Positions 33,170 through 42,612 of a DNA stretch of 64,000 bases are shown here, in pieces. The notes under the pieces were generated by a model. It worked only from the letters and a program-made list of their open reading frames with translations. It was not told the origin of the DNA and made no database searches. Numbering within the stretch: the first letter of the stretch is position 1; the number at the start of each line of letters is the position of its first letter. This stretch comes from Adiantum capillus-veneris (lineage: Eukaryota; Streptophyta; Polypodiopsida; Polypodiales; Pteridaceae): positions 30,480,396 to 30,544,395 of the forward strand of contig CM043960.1 of NCBI GenBank assembly GCA_014529385.2. The letters are read 5' to 3'. A program made the position numbers and the translations under genes.

Positions 33170-36100
33170 ATAACATATCGTCGGATAGTCTTACCGCCTC
33201 GTAATACCTTGTCTTCGTGTCGGAGAATGGAGTCAGGCTACAACACCTCTTCTTGGTCCTCGATCTCCGGTGGGTCTTCAATAATTGCTTATTGAGGTGG
33301 CTCTCCTTTGTAAGGCTTTAGTAGGCTCACATGGAAAGCAATGTGTATGAGCCAATGGTTGGGCAACATGAGTTGATAGGCCATCTCAATGATTGGCCTA
33401 AGAATTTGAAAGGGACCATAGTACCTTTTTGCTAACTTAGCATAGTACTTTTGGTGGCCCGTAGGATTCTTGCCCGTTGTGTGCCTTAATCAAGTCTTGG
33501 GAAACTTAAGCAAGACCCAATCATTTTGTTTAAAGGCTAGGGCTCTTTTGTGCTTATTAGCAGCAGCCTTTTGCCTGTGCTGAGAGATGGATATAGAATC
33601 CTTAATCTTTTGGAAAGATTCTTGTAGGTCTTGGCTATATTCATATGCAGCGAAGATCTTCCCAAGTACCTTGAGTACCAGGGGATTGACTTTTTTATCT
33701 TCCTTATAACCTCAAAAGGTGCTTTTCTCGTGGAAGTATGTACAGTGTTATTGTAGGCATACTCCACTAAAGGTAAGTACTTCTCCCATTGGGAATTTTG
33801 ATCTACTTCTGTGACATAAGCTTTTAGTAGATCAAGAATGGTTAGGTTTAGCAAACAAGCACATTTTATACCTGTCAAAAGGACTATCAAGGCCCATCAA
33901 AAGGCAACCCTCTTTATATCACAAATCTTTATATCACAACCCTCTTTACAAGGCTAAAGAGAAGTTTAGCCTTGATAGTCCTTTTGAGACATAAAGAGGG
34001 TTGCCATTGATGGGCCTTGATAGTCCTTTTGACAGGTATAAAATGTGTTTGTTTGCTAAACCTATCTACTATCATCCATATTCCTATATTCCCATAGATA
34101 GACTTGGGCAATCCAAAGATAAATTCCATGGATATGGTCTCCCATGGTGAATTAGAGATTGGCAAAGGTTGAAGCAATCCAGGTTACTTCCCTCTATCAA
34201 ATGCCTTTTGGCATACCACACATTTTGAAACATACTCTTGTATGTTTGCGTTCATGTAGGCCAATAGAAATATGTTTCTATCTCTTTTAGGGTAGATTGA
34301 ATCCCTCTATGCCTTGCATAAGGAGCAACATGATATTCATACATTACTTTCTACGTAGTGAGTTAGTAACGCATAGTCTATTGCCATAGAGAAGATAACC
34401 ATCTTGTAGGGTAAATGGTTCGTCCTTATTCCCTAGTGCAAGGGCTGAAATCACATCTCTTAAATTGGGATCGATAGTGTACTCATCTATCATAGAAGAT
34501 AGATCATTGTGAGTTGCTATGGATACTGCATTCACTCTCGGTCATCTTGAGAGTGCATCAGCTACTTGATTATGCTTGCCACTAATGTGTACAATATGAA
34601 AATGAAATTGCGAAAGTAAATTTACCCACCTCATTTGTTTGTCAGAGATCTTGGTCTGCATCATGAAGTACTTAAGGCTTTGGTGATCCGTTTGCAGAAC
34701 GAAAGGAGTCCCCAATAAATAGTGCTTCCACAAGTCTAGAGCATGTAGAACTGCTAAGAGTTCCTTCTCATATATGCCTAGAGCTTGCTCAATAGGGTTG
34801 AGCCTTCGAATTTCATAGGCTATGGTATGCCCTCGCAAAACAGGTCCAAGGAAATTACCACAAGCGTCACATTGGACCTCAAATGGCTTTGAGAGATCCA
34901 ACAGTGTAAGCACTGGTTGAGAGATAAGCTTCTCTTTAAGCTTTTCAAAAGCATTGTTCTCCCTAGTGGACCATATATACCTAACATTTTTCTTTGTTAG
35001 GTCATGTAATGGTCCTACAATTTGTGAGAACTTTTCTATGAAGCGTCTATAGTATGCACACATACCTATAAAGCTTCTTAATTCATACAAATTCCTTGGA
35101 TTAGGCCATCCTTTTATTACCTCTAACTTTGATGGATCCATTTGGATGCCATCTTGAGAGATAATGTGACCTAAATACTGAATCTCTTGTAAGAAAATTT
35201 CACTTTTCTTTTGATTTATATAAAGCTTATTCTCTCGTAAAACTTGAAATATCACCTTGAGGTGCTGCTTGTGTTTGTCTAATGAATTAGAGTAGATGAT
35301 TATATCATCAAATAACAATCCAATAAAGGTTTGATGAGGCCTGAGTAGCTTGTCCATCAAGAGATTTAATGTGGCTAGTGCATTGGTCAAGCCAAAAGGC
35401 ATGACAATGTACTCATGAAGACCAAACGTAGTAAAAAATGTGGTCTTTACAATGTCTTGATCAACTATCCTTATTTGATGGTAGCTACTTTTTAGGTCAA
35501 TCCTACTAAAGTAGGTTGACCCTTATATCTTATCAAATAGGTCTTCTACCCTTGGAACGGGAAACCTATTCTTGATAGTGATCCTATTTAGTGCTCTATA
35601 GTCGACACACATACGATATGTGTCGTCTTTCTTTTGCACTAATAACACTGGTGAAAAAAATGGAGATGAGCTAGGCCTAACCATGCCTTTCTCAACCAAC
35701 TCATGCACTTGATGCATAATATCCTCTTGTTGAGCTTGAGAAACTTGATAAGGAGGTTTATTAGGCGGAGAAGTTCCTGGAAGAAGTTCAACTGCATGGT
35801 CATCATTCCCTTGTTTGGGAGGTAGTTCACAAGGGATTTCATTAATAAAAGCATCTTGAAACCCCTTGAGGAAGTTGGAAAACTCTAATTCCTTTTGATT
35901 GTTTTTATTTTGTTTTGCTAAAGCATTAGGTTCATTTTGAGAATATTTAACAAAAATCCTTTACAAGCAAATAGAGCTCTTTATTGACTTATTGAAAGCT
36001 TGCTTATGTACAATGGGTATGGTACTACCCAACTCCTTAGTATCTATGTACAATCTTTTTCCCTGAACCTAAAGTAGATTTACCTTTTTGGGAATTTAAT

Positions 36101-37130
36101 ATTAGCAGCCATGCGATCAAACCATGGTGCCACTAGGATTAGATCCTCATGCTTGAGAGGAGAGATGGAGAAATCCTCCTTGTCCACATAGCTTTGGACA
36201 TGGAGCCTTAATTTCCCGATTAAGGGAGTGACAGAGGCTTCTTGCCCCTTGAAAGCACCATCGGCAGGTACTAACATATCCCATCTCATAGGGTTGGATG
36301 CCTAGCTTGGTGGCCAACTCTGTCGATATGAAATTGTGAGTAGAACCAGGGTCAAAGAGAATAAAAGCATCATGTTCTCTTACCTTACCCCAAGCATGGC
36401 ATAGAGGAGATCCTTTGTGATGAGCATCCTCTTCTTGAATTTTGACCAAGGTAGCTCTAGGAGGCTCATTACATGTATTCTTGTGGGGATAAGCATGATA
36501 GGCATGCCCTTTCTCACCACACTTGAAACAAGGTTATCTTTTTGATAACACTCTAGCTCTTCATGAGAGAGTTTATTTTTTCATTTACAAACTCCCTTCT
36601 CCTTAGCTTTGTCCTTGTTGGCGTTGCCTTTGAGAGACTTTTGGATGTTGTCCTTCCCCTTAGGCTCGTTATGGTCCTTGTTTTCCATGGGCTTAAGATT
36701 TGTCTTAGCCCCTTGTTGGAAATTGATTCTTGAAGCCACCATGGTATGGTGTATGACCACAGATATGGTGCGTGGTCTTTGATAGTTAACATACTCCGCC
36801 GTATCCTTAGTTAAACTTGCACAATAATTGTTGTTTTTTCTCTCCAAAATCCATCTTTTGGAAGACAGTGGCTTTACAGTGTAAATCCCAAAACTTGTCT
36901 ACTTATTTGTGAATAGATTTGTAAGTAGAGAGCTTCAAGCTTCACCATTTTGTGAGTACTTTGTCTTTGGCATCGGTAGCCAAAAATTGCTTCATGATGG
37001 AAGCTCTTAAACCTTTCCATGTTCATGGAGCTTCACCATTTTCTTGTAGGCTAGACCACCATTGCGTGGAGGACTTTTGAAAATGCATGGGTACATGACG
37101 TAGCTTAGAGGACTCCAACCACCCATTATA
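33170..37130 (-). pseudogene. Decayed chromovirus-type Ty3/gypsy element (element 4)
   Basis: Read on the minus strand. Gag remnants with a zinc knuckle CFKCGEKGHAYHAY (last Cys lost, about 36525) lie at 37130-36480. The protease follows at 36449-36080, with the active site changed to LFDPGSTHNFIS. RT starts with MVRPSSSPFFSPVLLVQKKD (35717), and the catalytic block is FDDIIIYS (about 35300). RNase H runs to QVADALSR (34542), then integrase with [12 protein letters not shown] (about 34130) and LPLVEYAYNNTVHTSTRKAP (about 33770). The C terminus ends in a chromodomain-like segment (PDSILRHEDKVLRGGK, RRYVIKFKAY, about 33230-33160). RT and RNase H are nearly open, broken by TAA at 35523 and TGA at 34542. 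The integrase is disrupted by an inverted duplication. LTRs were not identified. Confidence 0.85.
33843..34065. repeat. 75-bp inverted duplication inside the element 4 integrase
   Basis: The left arm (33843-33919, with ACCTGTCAAAAGGACTATC) and the right arm (33992-34065, with GATAGTCCTTTTGACAGGT) are almost perfect reverse complements. The ~70-bp spacer contains TTTATATCACAA twice. The arrangement duplicates integrase sequence in inverted orientation and breaks the gene. Confidence 0.85.
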
Positions 37131-37230
37131 TAGGCAAGTCCCTGGCCCTTTGCCGTAGTTGGACTCCCCGTTCCACACCGCCTAGCCCGGCCCTGCCCTT
37201 GTCTAGTCCGGCCTTGCAGGTGTCCTGACG

Positions 37231-37284
37231 GGTGCCCTGCATTTAAAGGGCATAAAATGGCCCAACATACTCATCTACAATAGC
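37231..37284 (+). repeat. Dispersed repeat copy, also at 2719-2774
   Basis: Matches 2719-2774 in the same orientation with few mismatches. It lies between element 4 and the hairpin-rich region. Confidence 0.75.
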
Positions 37285-37415
37285 CAGGGATTTAATGTTT
37301 ACGTAATTACGTCAAATTTTGTGTGATCACAAGGTCTTATTGACACATTTACATGATCACAGTAAACATGATCACACAGAAACCGGTTTAGGGTGACTTG
37401 CAAACCCACAAAATT

Positions 37416-37505
37416 CCCGCCGGGCTTTTCAGTTTCCCCGGCGGGCCCGCCGGGGTTTATTATTTTCCCTGCGGGCCCGTCGGGGAAACTGAAAAGCCTG
37501 ACGGG
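37416..37505. repeat. 24-bp-arm GC-rich hairpin with internal palindrome
   Basis: The arms at 37416-37439 and 37482-37505 pair at 23 of 24 positions when G.U is allowed, the exception being one C-A. Between them lie GGCGGGCCCGCC, itself a 12-bp palindrome, and a decayed second copy (TGCGGGCCCGTCGG). It precedes the TATA-like box and the stem-loop array and may be part of the same system. Confidence 0.85.
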
Positions 37506-37515
37506 CTGTTAGCGT

Positions 37516-37523
37516 TATATATA
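37516..37523 (+). promoter_or_regulatory. TATA-like box upstream of the stem-loop array
   Basis: TATATATA is followed four bases later by the perfect 16-bp palindrome GGGCCCGATCGGGCCC (37527-37542). If functional, transcription would start near 37550 and run through the GA tract and the stem-loop array on the plus strand. This is the strand on which the hairpins have G.U rather than A.C pairs. Confidence 0.35.
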
Positions 37524-37568
37524 CGGGGGCCCGATCGGGCCCGCTGGCTGTATTAGCACTTTCGTCTT

Positions 37569-37682
<114 letters not shown>

Positions 37683-37737
37683 TTGCGCCACCTTTGCAGG
37701 TACATCGAGAGGAGAGAGGAGAAAGGGAGAGAGGGGG

Positions 37738-38340
37738 TCGTGTGGGAGCGTGCTCTGCGTCGCAGTGCGTGGCAGCAACAGAGTACCTGACCACACGATC
37801 CAGGTATGTGTTGTGTGTGTATATGCGTTGTGTGGTAGCGTGCCTTTTGTCGTAGTGCGTTGCAGTAATAAGGTACCTTACCACACAATGGGAGAGTGTG
37901 TGTAAGTTGTTCTACGGAACAGTGCTTATCACAGGGGCATCACCTCGGTGACGCGGGAAAGATGGTGTCCTTGTGGTAAGTATTGGCTTACTGTCTGGGT
38001 ACTACGTTGAGAACATGGCAAATCTAGTATCCTTATGGTAAGTCAACTTCCCTTCCCCTTTCCCAAAAAACATATGGGCATCGATCGGTAACACGGCTAT
38101 ATGATGTTCGTATGTAGGCCATTGTTTTTCCTTAGATTCAGGCGGCACTCGATCGGTAACGCGGCTAATAGAGTGTTTTTTGTTAGAAGCATATGTTTTT
38201 GCATAAATGTGGTGTTCAGGTGTTAACCCGGCCGTATGAACGTCATATAATTTGTATGTGCATGTGCAATTAATTTTTTTAAGTATTAAGTATATGAAAT
38301 ACTTGGTCGGTAACGCGGCTGTGAAGAGTATTTCATATAC
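37738..38340 (+). ncRNA. Tandem array of eight stem-loops with a shared loop motif
   Basis: Units (arm / loop / arm): 37738-57 / 58-78 / 79-98; 37828-46 / 47-69 / 70-88; 37920-41 / 42-60 / 61-85; 37983-38004 / 05-24 / 25-46; 38070-82 / 83-102 / 103-115; 38144-50 / 51-70 / 71-77; 38207-18 / 19-36 / 37-48; 38290-303 / 304-326 / 327-340. Stems run from 7 to 22 pairs and are unrelated or only loosely related in sequence. Loops are 18-23 nt and carry GGTAACACGGCT, GGTAACGCGGCT (twice), GTTAACCCGGCC, GGTGACGCGGG, GAACATGGCA, or CAGTGCGTGGCA-like text. Imperfect pairs are mostly G.U on the plus strand and none is A.C, so the folded molecule is plus-strand RNA. Units 1 and 2 show paired changes (TCGTGTGG/CCACACGA versus TTGTGTGG/CCACACAA). 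No known RNA family is recognised. It could be a stand-alone RNA or an intron or leader of the kinase-like gene that follows. Confidence 0.7.
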
Positions 38341-38419
38341 AAAATGTATGAATTGTTTGATTTTGTTGTTTTTAACCGTCCATTTGAAATTATATACTAG
38401 CTAATCATATTCAAAAGAA

Positions 38420-38865
38420 TACTTTATTCATCAATCATCGCTATTTTAAATGTTCCAGTTATATAGCATACTTTATTCATCAATCATCACTATTTTAAAT
38501 GTTCCATTTATATAGAATACTTTATTCTATTTTAAATGTTTCATTTATATAGAATACTTTATTTATCAATCATCGCTATTTTAAATGTTCCATTTATATA
38601 AATTACATGTAAAAAAATATTTGCACACAAATTGCATGTTTAATATTCGTTTTTAATCTTTTTAAAGGACTCTCAAGCATTGTCGCTAGTTTTAATGCTT
38701 CATTTACATAAATTCTATGCAAAAAATATAAATGCATACAATTTGCATGTTAAATATTCTTTTGTATCTTTTTAAAGAGCATCGATTATCATCGCTTTTT
38801 GATTGCTACATTTACATAAATTCTATGTAAAAAAGTGTGTGAACACAATTTGCTAGTCCAACTTG
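38420..38865. repeat. AT-rich tandem repeats, 49-bp and ~115-bp units
   Basis: Four copies of a 49-bp unit (ACTTTATTCATCAATCATCG then CTATTTTAAATGTTCC) span 38420-38605; the third copy lacks 12 bp. They grade into three diverged copies of a longer unit with CATTTACATAAATTCTATG and TTTGCATGTTAAATATTC up to about 38865. The remainder to 39314 is AT-rich and intron-like. Confidence 0.85.
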
Positions 38866-39314
38866 TATACTTCCAATGTTTTAAATGTTTATGAAGATTT
38901 TAAGTCGGTGTGTGCTTTGTTTGAATTAGTATGTGCGCAAGGAGAAAAATACAATTTAAAAATTCAATATATACTGAAATGTTAAAGACCGTTAACATGT
39001 ATTGTTTGATCTGAATTAAGTTCTTATAAACCACTTGTTTGAACTTCTTTTTACACGTGTAACAGATTACAATTTTAAGTGAAGATTATATTCAATTTTT
39101 ATCAATATTTCCTTGCACATTTGTTAAAGTCTTCAAGTGGTGGTTAAGAGTTTACTCGAGATAGTGTGAGAGTGGTAGTGTCATTCGCAACCATGAATTT
39201 GTATTTGATATGCTGTTTTTGTATTGTCCAGTGAAAATATAACTCCAGATCAAAATAAATGTATTATGCATGCCATTCGTAAACAATGAATTTTGGCAAT
39301 CTCATCCTGTCCAG

Positions 39315-39381
39315 CTGATCGCATACAGCAGATTAGTGAAAGCGATGTCTACATCAAAGACATCACTAGCACTATATGGGA
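39315..39381 (+). pseudogene. Kinase-like gene, exon part left of the retrotransposon
   Basis: A pyrimidine-rich acceptor (TCATCCTGTCCAG) precedes 67 bases that are open in the frame DRIQQISESDVYIKDITSTI. The frame reaches the TGGGA target site, and the same codon register resumes after the right LTR at 57574 (ENTERRLRLEGQYELL). An in-frame stop near 39287 and the lack of a methionine indicate that the exon starts at the acceptor. See 57574-58379 for the rest. Confidence 0.6.
39377..39381. repeat. Target-site duplication of element 2, left copy
   Basis: TGGGA directly precedes the TG of the left LTR; the same five bases follow the CA of the right LTR at 57569-57573. Five-base duplications are typical of LTR retrotransposon integration. 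Confidence 0.9.
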
Positions 39382-40318
39382 TGTTGGACGGGTACGCCGC
39401 GACGGACGTCAGCACAGCGAGAACTCACCTAACAAGTAATGTCAGCTAAGGACAAAGCTCGACCCGCAATCGCGTGGAAGCAAGCATAAGGTGTCAACCT
39501 ACACTCGATCGACTCTTAACTAATTCCTACAGAGGCTCCTACCACTTGTCTAAGTCACAGTCTTCAAGAGAACAAAAGAGGATGCTTCCTACAACGCTTG
39601 CTAGAGCCGAATACCTATCAAACACTTCCGAAACAGCATAGAACTTGAAGGAGACCCTACTAATACCTATAGGCCACTCTCCCTAAGGTCTGTGCACCAA
39701 AATCACGACCCAAAGCACCCGGTGCAGAAATACGTAGGATGTCTAGCCGAAATCTGCAGGTCTTCGTTTCCGAAATATGAGGTGCCTAATGTGTAGTTCT
39801 ACTCATTGTGAATGCGTGGATAAGCTGCAATGCGAAATCGGACAACGTATGCTCACCCAAACAACCGATGAAACTCGTAGAAGGAGCTCCCAAAGCCGGG
39901 CCGTACGTGCGCAATGTTGGTATCGGCTCGTAGCTCTAGTCGGGGGCAACACGCTGCACTTCTCCGCACTCAATTCCGACCACTTTAGCACACGTAGTGT
40001 CAAGACAAAGCTCACACTCTCTCTCACGTACACAATACGCTCACTCACAAACTTAAACTTGTTTAAAATGACAAAAGGTTTTTCATTAAGGTCAAAAAGT
40101 GATATATATACCTTACAACTTCTCAAACCCTAAAGTTTCAAAATCATCCATCTACTCCATCTAACTATCAAAACTGGGATACAATCTGGAAACTTTTGTA
40201 AGTCCCAATATTTACAAGGTGAAAAACCGGGTTTTCCTCAATGAATGACTAATTACAAAAAAAAATAAAATAATCCGCCGAGTAGTTAGATGCCGTGGGG
40301 TGTGTCCAGCTTCTAACA
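39382..40318 (-). mobile_element. 3' LTR of element 2
   Basis: 937 bp, TGTTGGACGG...GCTTCTAACA on the plus strand. It differs from the right LTR by scattered substitutions (a few percent by eye) and carries two extra segments: about 76 bp near 39687-39762 and about 10 bp near 39901. A minus-strand TATA box lies at 40102-40110. Confidence 0.93.
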
Positions 40319-40332
40319 TCCCCCCCCTCCTT
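40319..40332 (-). other. Polypurine tract of element 2
   Basis: On the minus strand, AAGGAGGGGGGGA lies immediately before the 3' LTR, the standard position for second-strand priming. Confidence 0.88.
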
Positions 40333-40369
40333 GTTCATGTCGTCCCCGACATGGCCTTGATCTTTTGCT

Positions 40370-42612
40370 TCACCTTATGGTCTCCCGCATCTTTAGCAGT
40401 GATTCGTACCGTGCATGTAGATTTAGCATTGTTTGTCCAAAGATGTCTGTATGCATGGTAAAGAATCCCGTGTAGAAAGCTTCTTCAAACGCCTGGAGGT
40501 GATAAGATGGGAGGAACATGATTCTTTGGTATAATGCATGTATCACCTCCTTGGAAGGCTGACCTGACATATCATAAGCACATCTGTATGTGTCCTGGAA
40601 GAAAAATATGCTATCAGTCACCTGTCCTGGCTTGAAGGTTTCAAACACTGCTAGGATGGTTCTGCAGATCTTTCTCATCATGATGCATGTAAGGTCAGGT
40701 GAGCCAGTGAACAACTTTATGGTGCCCGTTAGGGTTTTCACCATGTATTGTACACTTATTCTCTCACCTGTCTTCACGCCTGGCAGCTTTGGGTAGTTCA
40801 GCCAAGTGGGTTGGGTTCTCTGTAAGAGTTTGTGTGCTTTCCACGTCCTAACCCTTGGTAGAGGGCATAAGCTGAGGTTGTCTCCGATGTGTTTAGGTGC
40901 CTCTACCAAGTGTATTAGGTACTGTGGGTACTTGGTAAGCCAAGACTTCCTCCACTTGGGCTGAGAATCCACTATCAGCCTTACTCCTTCTGGCCTCGAG
41001 GTGTCTGCGTTGTAGAGAGGGACCGTTGGCTCTTCTCTGATCCTTTGGTTTATTGTTGCCACTTCATATTTAAGCAATGGATATGGGAGAGAGGGTTGTA
41101 GCCATTCACGCCTGAGATCGCTGGCATCGATTTTCTGAATTTTCATTGATTTGAAAACCCTCTGTTCCCATTCCAAGGCCTCTTTGGCGCTTTCTCTGAG
41201 CTCTACCTCTATTGGTTTTCACAAATTTTCCTCCTCTTCCTGTGTTTGATCCTGGGGCTCTTGAGAGGAGCCTGCTATGCTTTCCTCTGGCATGGGTGTG
41301 CCCACAGGATCTGCCACATTGTCGAGGTCGATGCCCTCATTGGCAGCTCGCCCTGAGCTCTCTCTTTCTGCTTGTTGCCCGCCTTTCAACTCCTCAATTT
41401 GCTTGAGGAGCTTCTGCTTTTCCACTTCGGCTTGCTCGCCCATAGTCACGAGGAGGTCATTGAGTTCAGCATTTACTTTTTCAGCCTCCTCGAGATTTAT
41501 CTTTAAGCTCTCCAGCTCTTCTTGTAGAGCCTTTTGGCTGTCCTCCAATTTGGTTTGCATTGCGATAGAACCTTCAGCCATGATCACCCTCTGCTTCTTC
41601 TCAAGAGTCAACTCCCTTTGGAGTTCTTGCATCTGCTCTTCATACATTTGACTCTCCGAAATAACTTGAGTTGAGCTTGTAGCTCTAACTCTCGCAGGTG
41701 ATGCTCTTAGCCTCTGGATGGTTTGATCTTTGACTTTTAATTGGTCCTTGAGCTCAAGGACTTCATCCAGGCTTGCTTCTTGTTCTATTTCCGCCTTCTC
41801 CTTAGCATTCCTCAAGGCCTCTACTTCTTTAGTTTCTTCTGCTAGCTGGAGTGTCAGATTATCTCTTTCTTTTTCTGCATCTCGCAATGACTTGCTGAGT
41901 TGCAGCACTCTTCTTGAGCTGCTTGCAATCTCTTTGCCGCTGCCTCATTTTCTTCTTCCTTTGCTTGGCAGTTTTGTAGAGCAGTGGCCAGGCTGGCCTG
42001 GAGGTCAGCTTCTCTTTCTTTGTGTCCTTGGCTTTTTGCCTGCAGTAGATCTCTTTCCATCTTGGTCTTTACTTCAGTGGCCTTTAGAGTTATCAATTCT
42101 TCGTCTGATGCCACAAATTGTGCCCTTATTCCGGCTAGCATTGTCATCACCACATCCCAATCATTCGAGGGCGGGTGCAGGTCTACCGTGTCGGTAGCAA
42201 TCTCCTTTAGCTCAATTAGCCGGATGCCTGGCATATGTTCTTCATGCCCTGTCCTCACCAAGTCGAATGCGACTGTGGCGGCTTCTTCCCTTGTATAGCC
42301 TGCAGCTAGCAGGTCCAGAAATGCATAATATGCTTCTTCAAGTTCTTTTTTCTCAGATGCAGGCTTGGCCTCTTCCTTGGGCTCAGGTTCTGGCTTTTTC
42401 TCCCTTTTGAGCCTAATTTCAACAAAAAAGTCAAATGGATAGAGTATAACTCCCTGTGTGGACTTCAGAGCCTCCGAGCCGTTTTCTGACTTTTGGAGTG
42501 CTTTTTGGCGATAAAATTCCTCGATGTTGGTCTCCATAGCTTCCCAATCCCTTGGGGATCCTTGCCGTATGGTTTTTGTTGACTTCGGCTTCACCGGAGC
42601 TTCATTTGGCAA
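40370..42612 (-). pseudogene. 3' coiled-coil ORF of element 2 (no known family)
   Basis: Three frames make one protein of roughly 740 residues: 42612-41854, a frameshift near 41880-41900 into 41908-41219, then a single TGA in the same frame into 41176-40370. The N-terminal third has a Pro/Lys/Glu-rich stretch (KREKKPEPEPKEEAKPASEK) and an EEAYYAFLDLLAAGYTREEA segment. The middle is long heptad coiled coil (LQRELTLEKKQRVIMAEGS and similar). The C-terminal ~270 residues form a compact-looking domain with YPQYLIHLVEAPKHIGDN, FETFKPGQVTDSIFFFQDTY and EAFYTGFFTMHTDIFG. No transmembrane segment or signal peptide is evident, so it is not an obvious envelope protein. It lies between the pol genes and the PPT, where plant gypsy elements sometimes carry accessory ORFs. 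I do not recognise it. Confidence 0.7.

Noticed and set aside
38083-38326. Loop text TAACACGGC/TAACGCGGC as part of twister self-cleaving ribozymes
   Set aside because: The UAAC-C-GC string recalls one strand of the twister internal loop, but the loops are only 18-23 nt and lack the second and fourth stems and the partner strand needed for twister folding.
37738-38340. Cluster of microRNA precursors
   Set aside because: In microRNA families the stem is conserved and the loop varies; here it is the reverse, and the stems are mostly shorter than plant precursors.
37738-38340. CRISPR array
   Set aside because: The repeated part is a degenerate loop within differing hairpins, spacing is irregular, there are no cas genes, and the context is a plant genome.
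39777-40133. 118-codon plus and 107-codon minus frames in the LTR, with relatives at 57047-57383
   Set aside because: They lie wholly inside the LTRs, on both strands, without any domain; their recurrence is explained by the two LTRs.
40370-41176. Envelope protein of an endogenous retrovirus-like element
   Set aside because: The position would fit, but no signal peptide, transmembrane segment or furin-like site is visible, and the upstream part is a soluble-looking coiled coil.
41277-42298. Serine-rich plus-strand frames opposite the 3' ORF
   Set aside because: They are the antisense of a Glu/Lys/Leu-rich coiled-coil ORF, which generates Ser/Phe/Leu-rich shadows.
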